Source of the DNA: Rhizobiaceae bacterium
GTDB lineage: Bacteria > Pseudomonadota > Alphaproteobacteria > Rhizobiales > Rhizobiaceae
Direction of reading: 5' to 3'
DNA length: 64,000 bases
Assembly: GCA_023953905.1 (NCBI GenBank)
Contig: JAMLJA010000003.1
Coordinates: 186,001 to 250,000, forward strand
Part shown: piece by piece, positions 26,824 to 35,045 of the stretch
Numbering within the stretch: position 1 is the first letter of the stretch
Layout of the letters: the number at the start of each line of letters is the position of its first letter
Notes under the pieces: generated by a model
What the model was told of the DNA's origin: nothing
The model's input: the letters and a program-made list of their open reading frames with translations, nothing else
The model's database searches: none
Program-made: the position numbers and the translations under genes

Positions 26824-27038
26824 TTCGTTCTCCTCATTGACGCGACGCCTGGCGACGCTTTGCGATGCGTTATCTTTTCCGTGTGTCAGTCCGATGAAAG
26901 ACCTTGGATCCTCGCACCCGGCTTAAAAAGCTAACTCCTTTTAACCGGTTGTAGCAATGTTCCCCATGTGCTTTTCCGGCTAATTATCTATCCGAGACCG
27001 ATCCTTTCCCGCAAGTTGACATGCCACGTCCAAACGCC
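26824..27038 (-). promoter_or_regulatory. Upstream region of the ABC importer operon
   Basis: AT-rich compared with its surroundings, especially 26923-27000. AACCGGTT (26943-26950) is an 8-bp palindrome with a central CG, a possible operator core. No gene is visible. The operon promoter is expected here; I cannot place -35 and -10 boxes with confidence. Confidence 0.4.
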
Positions 27039-27060
27039 GTCGGCTCTGATCAGAGCCGAC
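27039..27060 (-). terminator. Perfect 22-bp palindrome at the 3' end of the catabolic operon
   Basis: The palindrome runs from GTCGGCTCTGA to TCAGAGCCGAC, folding into a 9-bp stem with a GATC loop. It overlaps the TGA stop of the alcohol dehydrogenase gene (27050-27052), so the last codons form one arm. On the minus strand it is followed by GGCGTTTGG, not a true T-run. It probably ends or protects the transcript coming from 34896. Confidence 0.6.
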
Positions 27061-28222
27061 CGTCGATTGCGTTCTGAAGGATTGTCAAAGCCGCTGACTT
27101 GGTCAGTTCGACAGGATTGCCGCCAGCTGTCGGATCAACGACAGCCATGTCGGCGATGAGCTGCTTGCGCTCGTCGTCCATATCCAGCCCCTTCACCAGC
27201 CCCGGCAATGTATGCGGCACACCAAGTTCCTCCCGGAGCTTGAGAATGGCTTTCCCAAAACCGTCAAACCCGCCTTCGATTCCGACATAGCGGGCAACAC
27301 GAGCGATCCTGTCCTCGATGGCTGCACGATTGAAGGCAAGCACGTAAGGCATGAACACGGCATTGGTCATACCATGATGCGTATCGTACAGAGCGCCGAT
27401 CGGATGCGACAGGGAGTGGATCGCGCCCAATCCTTTCTGAAAGGCAGTAGCGCCCATCGCGGCAGCCGACATCATATGTGCGCGCGCAACGAGATCGTTG
27501 CCATTCGCGAAGGCCTTTGGCAGGTTTTCAAAAACAAGCCGCATACCCTCGACGGCGATGCCGTCGGCCATCGGATGGTAGCCGGGCGCGCAATAGGCTT
27601 CCAAGCAGTGTGCGAGCGCATCCATGCCGGTGCCGGCCGTGATGAATGCCGGCATGCCTGTTGTCAGTTCGGGATCGGCGATGACGATCCCGGGCAGCAT
27701 TTTCGGGTGGAAGATCACCTTCTTGGTGTGGCTTGCCTCATGCGTGATGACACCGGCGCGACCAACCTCCGATCCGGTTCCAGCCGTGGTGGGGACCGCA
27801 ACAATCGGCACGATCTTCGAGGCGTCGGCGCGCGTCCACCAGTCACCGATATCCTCGAAATCCCAAAGCGGGCGCGTCTGCCCGGCCTGAAAGGCAATCA
27901 GCTTACCAAGGTCAAGCGCCGAGCCACCGCCAAAAGCAATCACACCGTCATGCTTTCCCTGCCGAAACACGTCGATTCCGGCGGCAAGGTTGGACTCGAC
28001 GGGATTTGGCTTGACGTCCGAAAAGACGCCGTAGGGCACGTCGGCATCATCAAGGATCTTTAGGGTCGACGCGACCACCGGCAATTTTGCAAGGCCGGGA
28101 TCTGTAACAAACAGTGGATTGCTGATCCCTGTTGTTTTCAATGCGGCTGGCAGTTCGGCAACGCGTCCGCCACCGAAAAGCACGGTGGTGGGGTAGTTCC
28201 ATTTCGACACGAGATTTGTCAT
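27050..28222 (-). CDS. Iron-dependent alcohol dehydrogenase
   Basis: Cytoplasmic group III (Fe-ADH) dehydrogenase, 390 residues, oxidising an alcohol to an aldehyde with NAD(P)+. The NAD-binding motif is GVIAFGGGSALDLGKLIA; metal ligands are the Asp and His of GTGMDALAHCLEAY and the two His of GAIHSLSHPIGALYDTHHG. The ATG at 28222 follows AGGAAACC. Last gene of the operon that also encodes an aldehyde dehydrogenase, a glutamine-synthetase-like ligase and a TRAP transporter, so the natural alcohol may carry a gamma-glutamyl group. Substrate specificity cannot be read from the sequence. Confidence 0.93.
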   Translation of the reverse strand: MTNLVSKWNYPTTVLFGGGRVAELPAALKTTGISNPLFVTDPGLAKLPVVASTLKILDDADVPYGVFSDVKPNPVESNLAAGIDVFRQGKHDGVIAFGGGSALDLGKLIAFQAGQTRPLWDFEDIGDWWTRADASKIVPIVAVPTTAGTGSEVGRAGVITHEASHTKKVIFHPKMLPGIVIADPELTTGMPAFITAGTGMDALAHCLEAYCAPGYHPMADGIAVEGMRLVFENLPKAFANGNDLVARAHMMSAAAMGATAFQKGLGAIHSLSHPIGALYDTHHGMTNAVFMPYVLAFNRAAIEDRIARVARYVGIEGGFDGFGKAILKLREELGVPHTLPGLVKGLDMDDERKQLIADMAVVDPTAGGNPVELTKSAALTILQNAIDGRL

Positions 28223-28274
28223 TTCGGTTTCCTGAGAGGAGTGCCGCGGCCCCGCCACGGCGCATGCAGCAAGC

Positions 28275-29663
28275 CTAAAGTTCTGTCCGCAGATGATAGC
28301 TCTTCGGACGCGTCAGGTTGTCATAGCCAAGGGCTGACAGTGCCACTCCCTTGCCAGTGTCCTTTACCCCTGTCCAAACGAGAGCCGGATCGAGATAGTC
28401 ACAACGGTTCATGAAGACGGTGCCGGTCTCGACCCGATCACCGATCTTTTCCGCGTGATCGATGTCGGTGGTCCAGATTGATGCCGTCAGGCCATAGGGG
28501 CTGTCGTTCATCAGATGGACAGCCTCCTCGTCATTGCGCACCTTCATGATGCCGACGATCGGCCCGAAACTCTCCTCGCGCATTACGCTCATCTGGTGGT
28601 CGACATTGGTCAGCACCTCCGGCGCGATATAGGGCGAGCCTTCCCGGTCGTTCTCCACCTTCATGTTGACATGCGAGACCGCGCCCTTGCGCAATGCCTC
28701 GGCCTTCTGCTCGCGGATCAGGTCGGCAAAGCGCGACTGCGCCATCGGTCCGAGGGTGGTCGACGGATCAAGCGGATTGCCCACGACATAATTTTTCGTC
28801 TCGGCAACAAAGCCTTCGACGAATTCGTCGTAAACCTTTTCGTGGACGTAGATCCGCTCAATGCCGCAGCAGCATTGTCCGGAATTGAAAAATGCGCCGT
28901 CGACCAGATTTGCGATGGTGCTGTCCATCTTGGCGTCGGCCAGAACATACGCAGGGTCTTTCCCGCCAAGCTCGAGACCGAGTGTCATGAACGTGCCTGC
29001 AGCCGCCTTTTCGATGGCGCGACCACCGGCAACCGAGCCGGTAAAATTGACATGGTCGATCTTGCCCGAGCCGAGCAGCTTTTCCGTCTGGCCATGGTTG
29101 AGCACGACATTCTGGAACACGCCCTTGGGCAGGCCCACCTGCTCGAACGCCTTGGCAAATCTCTCGCCCACCAGAAGCGTTTGCGCCGCATGCTTGAGAA
29201 TGACCGTGTTGCCGGCAATCAGCGCCGGGACAATCGTGTTGACGGCCGTCAGATAAGGATAATTCCAGGGAGCGATGACCATCACCACGCCGAGCGGAAC
29301 TTTCTTCACATAGCGTTTGAAGCCTTCCTTCGGATTCTGCGCCATCACCGGCGCGAGCGCCTGCTCGGCGATCTCCACCATATATTGGGTGCGCTCCCTG
29401 ACGCCGCCGAATTCCCCGCCATAGCGGGTCGGGCGGCCCATCTGCCAGGCGATTTCCGGAACGATCTCGTCGGTCATGGCGACCAGCGCTTCCAGCATGG
29501 CAAGCATGTAGCGTGATCGCTCGGCGATCGGCACCAGAGCCCAGTCCGCCTGCGCGGCGCGCGAGCGCTCAACAGCTGCACTCAGCGCCTGATCGGTGGC
29601 GATGGGACGCTCGGCATAGATTGAACCATCGATCGGCGATTTAAGCTTTATTGTATCCGTCAT
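28275..29663 (-). CDS. Aldehyde dehydrogenase family protein
   Basis: NAD(P)+-dependent enzyme of 462 residues that turns an aldehyde into an acid. It has the Asn of VIAPWNYPYLTAVN, the general base Glu of LELGGKDPAYV, and the catalytic Cys in FFNSGQCCCGIERIYVH (three consecutive Cys). EESFGPIVGIMKV and NRCDYLDPALVWTGVKDTGK are also typical. Shorter than betaine aldehyde dehydrogenases (about 490) but within the family. ATG at 29663 chosen with AAGGAAG upstream; the frame to 29696 overlaps the preceding gene. Likely acts after the iron alcohol dehydrogenase encoded next. Confidence 0.93.
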   Translation of the reverse strand: MTDTIKLKSPIDGSIYAERPIATDQALSAAVERSRAAQADWALVPIAERSRYMLAMLEALVAMTDEIVPEIAWQMGRPTRYGGEFGGVRERTQYMVEIAEQALAPVMAQNPKEGFKRYVKKVPLGVVMVIAPWNYPYLTAVNTIVPALIAGNTVILKHAAQTLLVGERFAKAFEQVGLPKGVFQNVVLNHGQTEKLLGSGKIDHVNFTGSVAGGRAIEKAAAGTFMTLGLELGGKDPAYVLADAKMDSTIANLVDGAFFNSGQCCCGIERIYVHEKVYDEFVEGFVAETKNYVVGNPLDPSTTLGPMAQSRFADLIREQKAEALRKGAVSHVNMKVENDREGSPYIAPEVLTNVDHQMSVMREESFGPIVGIMKVRNDEEAVHLMNDSPYGLTASIWTTDIDHAEKIGDRVETGTVFMNRCDYLDPALVWTGVKDTGKGVALSALGYDNLTRPKSYHLRTEL

Positions 29664-29692
29664 TTTCAGTCTTCCTTGGACTTTCGCCCTGC

Positions 29693-31063
29693 TCAATACC
29701 GTTCGAAGCCGCGATGCAATTCCCAGTCGGTGACACGGCGGTCATATTCGAGCTGTTCCCAACGCGCCGTATGCACATAGTGCTCGACCACATCGTCGCC
29801 GAATGCGGCTTTCAACATTTTGGATTTCGTGAGTGTCTCGGTGGCCTCGCGCAGCGTCTTGGGTATCTCCGGCAGCTTGGCCGCCTGATAGGCATCTCCG
29901 ACAAAGGGTTTCTGCAGTTCCAGCTTCTCGTCGATACCTGCAAGACCAGCCGCAATAAGGGCGGCGAAGGCGAGGTAGGGATTGAGGTCGGCACCGCCAA
30001 TGCGGCATTCCATTCGGATTGCCTTCGTCCCCTCGCCGCAGAGGCGGAAGCCAGCCGTGCGATTATCTTCCGACCACATGATCTTGGTCGGAGCGAAGGT
30101 GCCGGACTGAAAGCGCTTGTAGGAGTTGATATAGGGCGCGAGAAACCACGTGAACTCTTTAGCGTACTTCAGCTGGCCCGCGGACCATTGCTGCCCGAGT
30201 TCCGAAAGCGTCCATTTCGCATTCTTGTCGAAGAACAGGGGTGTCTTACCGTCAGCGCTCCACAGCGAATTGTGGATATGGCTTGAGTTGCCGGCGAGCT
30301 CATAATTGTATTTCGCCATGAAGGTGATCGCCTGGCCCTCCTGATGGGCGATCTCCTTGGCACCGTTCTTCATGATGACATGCCGGTCCGCCATATCCAG
30401 CGCCTCGGCATAGCGCACATTGATCTCTTCCTGCCCGGGGCCCCACTCGCCTTTTGAGTTCTCGATAGGAATGCCTGCCGCATGCATCTCGTTGCGCAGC
30501 CTGCGCATGACGCCTTCTTCCAGCGTCGTGATGCCGATCTGATAGTCGCCGATATAGGGTGAAGCGGTGACGAGGTTCTGCCAGTGCTTGGCCCGCACCG
30601 AATCGTAGCTTTCCTTGATCAGGTAGAATTCGAGCTCAGAGGCAAAATAGCCGATATAGCCCCGCTCCTTTAGCCGGGCGACCTGTCTGCGCAGCATTGC
30701 GCGAGGCGAATGCGGGAGGTCCTCATGGGTGTGATGGTCCTGAATGTCACAAATGACCAGAGCAGTCTTTTCCAGCCACGGCACACGGCGAAGCGTGGCA
30801 AGATCGGGCTTCAGAACGAAGTCCCCATAGCCCTGGCTCCAGCTCGCCGCCTTGTAGCCAGGAACCGGCTCCATATCGATGTCGAGCGCCAGCAGATAGT
30901 TGCAGCCATGTGTTTCGTCATGTGCGGAATCGGCAAAGAAGGATGCCAAAAACCGCTTGCCGAACAGCCTTCCCTGCATATCCACGCCGCAGGCCAGAAC
31001 GGTGTCTATCTCGCCATTGGCGATAGCGCTTTTAAGTTCGTCGAATGTGAGATTGCCAGCCAT
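29693..31063 (-). CDS. Glutamine-synthetase-like gamma-glutamyl-amine ligase (PuuA type)
   Basis: ATP-dependent ligase of 456 residues that probably joins the gamma-carboxyl of glutamate to an amine. Catalytic signatures of the GS fold are visible: SELEFYLIKESYDSV, KGEWGPGQEEINVRY, HQEGQAITFMAKYN, GNSSHIHNSLW, and the Arg-rich TAGFRLCGEGTKAIRMECRI. It lacks the adenylylation tail of housekeeping GlnA. PuuA, IpuC and related proteins have this form and act on putrescine, isopropylamine or ethanolamine-like amines. ATG at 31063 chosen with AGGAC upstream. Its place between a TRAP transporter and two dehydrogenases suggests it traps the imported amine. Confidence 0.88.
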   Translation of the reverse strand: MAGNLTFDELKSAIANGEIDTVLACGVDMQGRLFGKRFLASFFADSAHDETHGCNYLLALDIDMEPVPGYKAASWSQGYGDFVLKPDLATLRRVPWLEKTALVICDIQDHHTHEDLPHSPRAMLRRQVARLKERGYIGYFASELEFYLIKESYDSVRAKHWQNLVTASPYIGDYQIGITTLEEGVMRRLRNEMHAAGIPIENSKGEWGPGQEEINVRYAEALDMADRHVIMKNGAKEIAHQEGQAITFMAKYNYELAGNSSHIHNSLWSADGKTPLFFDKNAKWTLSELGQQWSAGQLKYAKEFTWFLAPYINSYKRFQSGTFAPTKIMWSEDNRTAGFRLCGEGTKAIRMECRIGGADLNPYLAFAALIAAGLAGIDEKLELQKPFVGDAYQAAKLPEIPKTLREATETLTKSKMLKAAFGDDVVEHYVHTARWEQLEYDRRVTDWELHRGFERY

Positions 31064-31104
31064 GTGTCCTACCTCGCGGCGACCTGCGCCCCATATGGAA
31101 ACCA

Positions 31105-31123
31105 CGGCCGGCAAAGCCGGCCG
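31105..31123 (-). promoter_or_regulatory. Intercistronic stem-loop after dctP
   Basis: CGGCCGGC (31105-31112) and GCCGGCCG (31116-31123) pair over 8 bp with an AAA loop; CC/GG flanks extend it across one mismatch. It starts 20 nt after the dctP stop and ends about 40 nt before the ligase start. No T-run, so likely a stabiliser or partial attenuator rather than a full terminator. Confidence 0.65.
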
Positions 31124-31143
31124 CGGCGTTGTTCGGTCTGTCG

Positions 31144-32205
31144 TCAGCCCTGCGTGTAGACGCCGCCGGCCTTCTTCAGAATCTCATTGTACTGCTTGAA
31201 GATCGAGACCACCTTGGCCTGGACCTCGCCCTCGGCGGCGATCTCGTCCCAGAACTTGAGCGCGGCATTCTCGACTTCGGCCCACTCGGCTGCCGGGATA
31301 GTGGTCAGCTTCAGCTTGTCGCCCGTGGCGCGCAGCTTCGCCTCTCCGCCCCAGTACCACTGGTTGCGATAGGTGTGTCCTGCATCCACGCACGCCATCC
31401 ACAATGCCTTGAGATGGTCGGGGACATCCGACCAGCTCTTTTCATTGACGAACCACGAGCCGATCCAGGCACCCGAAATGTTGTTGGTGGTGAAATGGTC
31501 GGTCACGTCCGCCCAACCAACCGTGTAGTCTTCGGTGATGCCCGACCATGACATGCCGTCGAGCTCGCCTGTCTGAACCGCGACCTGGACGTCTTCATAA
31601 GGAAGAGAAACCGGCACCACACCGAACTGCGCGAGGAAACGACCCGCCGTCGGGAACGTATAGAGACGCAGGCCCTGAAGATCGGAAAGGCTGTTAAGCG
31701 CCTTCTTGGTATTGAAATGACATGGGTCCTGGCCGGCGGCCGAGAGCCACACGACGCCGCCCGCCTTGGCATAGGCGTCGCGCCAGATGTCGGCCAGTCC
31801 GTACTGGTTGAACAGAACAGGCACATCGAGAATGTGCTTGGTGGCGAAGGGGAAGTAGCCTCCGAACACAGAAATATCGACCGGCGCGGCCATGGAGTCG
31901 TCGTCGGAATGCACAGCGTCGATCGTCCCGGCCTGCATCGCCCGGAAAAGCTCGCCTGTCGGCACGATCTGGTCGGCATAATAGAGCTCGATTTCCATCT
32001 CGCCCTTCGCAGCCTTGTTGAACAAGTCGACCGCAGGCTTCGTCACGTGCGGTCCGAGCGCGGCGCCGGCATAGGTTTGCAAACGCCACTTGATTGGTGT
32101 CTGCGCGATCACTGCAGGTGTCGCCAGAGCGGTAGCGCCTGCGGCTCCTGCCGTCACGAGGCCGGCTTTCTTCAGGAAATTGCGTCTGCTGTGCATTGCT
32201 TTCAT
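31144..32205 (-). CDS. TRAP transporter solute-binding protein DctP family
   Basis: Periplasmic substrate receptor of 353 residues. The N-terminus SRRNFLKKAG followed by a hydrophobic stretch (LVTAGAAGATALATPAVIAQ) is a twin-arginine signal. The mature part has IKWRLQTYAGAALGPHVTKP, DAVHSDDDSMAAPVDISVFG and the DctP-type PTAGRFLAQFGVVPVSLP with the conserved Arg that usually binds a substrate carboxylate; FNTKKALNSLSDLQGLRLYT precedes it. ATG at 32205 chosen with GAGGGAAA upstream. Twin-arginine export suggests folding before export or dimer assembly. Confidence 0.92.
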   Translation of the reverse strand: MKAMHSRRNFLKKAGLVTAGAAGATALATPAVIAQTPIKWRLQTYAGAALGPHVTKPAVDLFNKAAKGEMEIELYYADQIVPTGELFRAMQAGTIDAVHSDDDSMAAPVDISVFGGYFPFATKHILDVPVLFNQYGLADIWRDAYAKAGGVVWLSAAGQDPCHFNTKKALNSLSDLQGLRLYTFPTAGRFLAQFGVVPVSLPYEDVQVAVQTGELDGMSWSGITEDYTVGWADVTDHFTTNNISGAWIGSWFVNEKSWSDVPDHLKALWMACVDAGHTYRNQWYWGGEAKLRATGDKLKLTTIPAAEWAEVENAALKFWDEIAAEGEVQAKVVSIFKQYNEILKKAGGVYTQG

Positions 32206-32250
32206 CGATTTTCCCTCTGGTTGGTACGGCACTTTCAGAACTGAACTATG

Positions 32251-33576
32251 TCATTTCGAATAGACATAGGTGGGCAGCCACGTGGCGATCGGCGGATAAA
32301 GTGCGATGATCAGCAACGCGACAAGCATGATCCCGACAAACGGGAAAACGGATCGATAGATGTCCGGCAGCGTGACTTCCGGCGGCGCCATGGCCCGCAT
32401 CAGGAAGAGATTGTAGCCGAAGGGCGGCGTCAGATAAGCGATCTGACAGGTGATGGTGTAAAGCACGCCATACCAGACGAGATCGAATCCCAGCGCGCCG
32501 GCCAGCGGAATGAACAGTGGCGCGACAATGACAAGCATCGCCGTATCATCCAGAAAGATGCCGAGCGCAAGGAACGTGACCTGCATCAACAGCAGCACCT
32601 GCCAGGGTTCAAGACCGAGATCACCGAGGAACAGTCGTTCGATCGACTTGACCGCGCCCAGACCATCGAAAACCGCGCCAAAGCAGAGGGCGGCCGTGAT
32701 GATCCAGAAGAACATGCAGGAAATGCCGAGCGTCTTGCGGATGGTATCGTGCAGCACCGGTCGCGTCAGGCGCCCGCGCGCAGCCGCCGCCACGATGGCG
32801 GAGACCGCGCCGACGGCAGAGCTTTCCACGAGACTAGTGACGCCGGTCACGAACAGGCCCATCATCGCCACGAAGATCGCGAGCGGAATGATGCCCGCCC
32901 GGAGCAGCTTCAACTTTTCGCCAAGAGAGTAGCTGTCACGCTCCTGCTTGGACAGCGGCGGGCCAAGCTCGGGCTGTATCCAGCAGCGGATCACGATGTA
33001 GATCACGAACAATGCCGCCATCAGCAGACCGGGAAACACTCCGGCCAGCCAGAGATTGCCAACGGGCTGGCGCGCGATCATGCCGTAGAGAACCAGCACG
33101 ACGCTGGGAGGCACGAGAATACCGAGCGACGACCCGGCCTGGATGACGCCCGTTACCATGACCTTGTCGTAGCCGCGCCTCAGCAATTCCGGCAACGCGA
33201 TGGTCGCACCGACCGCCATGCCGGCCACCGATAGTCCGTTGATCGCGGAAATCACCACCATCATCGTGATCGTGCCGATTGCCAGACCGCCTCTGACCGG
33301 ACCGAACCACACATGGAACATCTTGTAGAGATCGTCCGCGATCCGCGATTCGGCCAGCATGTAGCCCATGAAGACGAAGAGCGGCAGCGTCAGCAGCGGA
33401 TACCACTTCATCACCTTGATGGTTGCGGTAAACGGAATTTCAATGCCGCCCTCGCCCCAGAGTAGAATGGCGGCAGCCGCCCCCACGAAACCGATCACCG
33501 CGAAAACCCGCTGCCCGGTCAGGAGCAGCAGCATCATCGAAGAGAACATGAAGATGGCGATGAGATCGTAGCTCAT
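32251..33576 (-). CDS. TRAP transporter large permease DctM family
   Basis: Large membrane subunit, 441 residues with about twelve helices, energised by an ion gradient. Conserved elements include WYPLLTLPLFVFMGYMLAES, AINGLSVAGMAVGATIALPE, GSSLGILVPPSVVLVLYG and the C-terminal TITCQIAYLTPPFGYNLF. The ATG at 33576 overlaps the dctQ stop (ATGA). The open frame continues to 33681 inside dctQ and is rejected. Confidence 0.94.
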   Translation of the reverse strand: MSYDLIAIFMFSSMMLLLLTGQRVFAVIGFVGAAAAILLWGEGGIEIPFTATIKVMKWYPLLTLPLFVFMGYMLAESRIADDLYKMFHVWFGPVRGGLAIGTITMMVVISAINGLSVAGMAVGATIALPELLRRGYDKVMVTGVIQAGSSLGILVPPSVVLVLYGMIARQPVGNLWLAGVFPGLLMAALFVIYIVIRCWIQPELGPPLSKQERDSYSLGEKLKLLRAGIIPLAIFVAMMGLFVTGVTSLVESSAVGAVSAIVAAAARGRLTRPVLHDTIRKTLGISCMFFWIITAALCFGAVFDGLGAVKSIERLFLGDLGLEPWQVLLLMQVTFLALGIFLDDTAMLVIVAPLFIPLAGALGFDLVWYGVLYTITCQIAYLTPPFGYNLFLMRAMAPPEVTLPDIYRSVFPFVGIMLVALLIIALYPPIATWLPTYVYSK

Positions 33577-34082
33577 TCGATCGGCTCTCCCTTCAGGATC
33601 GCCCAATCCTTGAAAAAGATGGCGACGGCCTGCAGGAGGGTGAGCAGAATGCCAACATTGAGCACGACTTTGACCGGCCACATATAGGGGGCCCAGGCCG
33701 AGAAACTCTTCTCGCCGTACTGGATCGAATAGATCAGCGACGAAATTCCGCCGATCTGAAGAACGACCAGGAAAGCGATCAACACAAAGCTTGTAAGCAG
33801 ATCGGTGCGCGCCTTCGTCCGGATGGAGAAGCCGCTATAGAGCAGATCCATGCGAACATGATCGCCCTCTTTCAGAGTGAAGGCGCCGCCCAGCGCAAAA
33901 TAGCCCACCATGATGAACTGCGCCATTTCGACCGTCCAGTTCGACGGGAAGAAGAACACTTTCATTATCGACGCATAGGCGAGCACGCCGATCATGGCGA
34001 AGATCAGATACATGGCGAACAGGCCCATGTACCTGCTCCACGAATCGATGATCCTGACGTAAATTTTGATGGCCTCAGGCAC
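33573..34082 (-). CDS. TRAP transporter small permease DctQ family
   Basis: Small membrane subunit, 169 residues, four predicted helices (MGLFAMYLIFAMIGVLAYAS, FIMVGYFALGGAFTL, LLTSFVLIAFLVVLQIGG, VVLNVGILLTLLQAVAIFF) and the family motif LKEGDHVRMDLLY. It starts with GTG at 34082, with AAGGAAG eight nt upstream; this start overlaps the preceding gene by 8 nt. Assembles with the DctM and DctP proteins encoded next. Confidence 0.92.
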   Translation of the reverse strand: MPEAIKIYVRIIDSWSRYMGLFAMYLIFAMIGVLAYASIMKVFFFPSNWTVEMAQFIMVGYFALGGAFTLKEGDHVRMDLLYSGFSIRTKARTDLLTSFVLIAFLVVLQIGGISSLIYSIQYGEKSFSAWAPYMWPVKVVLNVGILLTLLQAVAIFFKDWAILKGEPIE

Positions 34083-34896
34083 TGCGACGGCTTCCTTTCG
34101 CGTTGCTGGCCATTTCCATCCCGAGCTTCAGATCCGGTTCTTGTATGTCGGATAGTGTTTTCGCGATGCGTTCGCCCCAAACACGCTGGGACTTTGGATC
34201 GCCGATCTGATCATTTCGTATTTCGATCATGACGCAAGGCAGACCACGCGAGCGCCCGTGCCGCTCCAGAGTGTAGTAGACGCGGTCCGCCGGAGTGTAG
34301 GGCTCGTTATCGCCAACCAGGAAATCCGCCGTCGCGCTCAATTCTGCGATCATCGGGCGAGACAGACGCTCGTCTTCGTCATGCAGAATGCCGATGTGCC
34401 AAGGCCTCGCGATGCCTTTGTAGACAGGCGTGAAGGAATGGACCGACACCAGACAGGTCTCAAGCCCCTGATCGATGCGTTCCGACACAACAGTCTCGAC
34501 AGCATTGTGAAAGGGCACATGGGCAAGCTCGATGCGCGCCTGCCGGGCGGCTGCGTCCAGCCCCGCGTTACCGGGTATCACGGTGGTTTCGCTGATTTCT
34601 GGAATGAGATCGGGTGCGTCGATGGGTCGATTGCAATCGATGATCAGCCGGGAAAGCCCCCCAGCGACCAACGGAGCATCAAGCATTTCGGAAAGATGAC
34701 GCGCCACGGGCAGAGCGCCGGGGTCCCAGGCGATATGGCGCTCAAACTGTTCCGCGGCCAGTCCCAACGTTCCATATTCGGGCAGCAGCCTGTTTGAGGC
34801 GTGATCGCAGATAATCACAAAGCGCCCTCTGCCAGCGCCGTTGATGACACTGACGATTTCTGTCGACGACGCTGCGGCCGTGTCCTCCGAAACCAT
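34075..34896 (-). CDS. N-formylglutamate amidohydrolase-like enzyme (HutG2 family)
   Basis: Predicted zinc amidohydrolase of 273 residues. ICDHASNRLLPEYGTLGL near the N-terminus, HIAWDPGALPVARHLSEML, LIIDCNRPIDAPDLIPEISE and SVHSFTPVYKGIARPWHIG are the conserved segments, supplying candidate metal and substrate residues (His, Asp, Arg, Glu). Known members hydrolyse N-formyl-L-glutamate. No hut genes lie nearby. In this operon it may instead release glutamate or an acid from a glutamyl-amide intermediate; that is inference. AGATGAGGAAG precedes the ATG at 34896. It is the first gene of the operon, divergent from the RpiR-family regulator. Confidence 0.86.
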   Translation of the reverse strand: MVSEDTAAASSTEIVSVINGAGRGRFVIICDHASNRLLPEYGTLGLAAEQFERHIAWDPGALPVARHLSEMLDAPLVAGGLSRLIIDCNRPIDAPDLIPEISETTVIPGNAGLDAAARQARIELAHVPFHNAVETVVSERIDQGLETCLVSVHSFTPVYKGIARPWHIGILHDEDERLSRPMIAELSATADFLVGDNEPYTPADRVYYTLERHGRSRGLPCVMIEIRNDQIGDPKSQRVWGERIAKTLSDIQEPDLKLGMEMASNAKGSRRSA

Positions 34897-35045
34897 GCTT
34901 CCTCATCTGACGCGAGCCGTATCGAACGATACGATCGACATTCCATTGCACTCGTTTGAATGATTTCATACAGAATAGAAGAGTTTGTCAAACGGAAATG
35001 CCGCTTTTTGCGGCGCTGCCCCCAGCAGGGCAGCTGGAGGCGCCC
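34897..35045. promoter_or_regulatory. Divergent control region with three inverted repeats
   Basis: Between the amidohydrolase and RpiR-family genes lie: CGTATCGAACGATACG (34918-34933, 7-bp arms with AA centre), TGAATGATTTCA (34957-34968, TGAA/TTCA arms), and GTTTGTCAAAC (34983-34993, 5-bp arms). The first is 22 nt from the amidohydrolase start and the last about 50 nt from the regulator start. They are candidate binding sites for the RpiR protein and promoters for both directions. The repeats are seen directly; their use is inferred. Confidence 0.6.
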
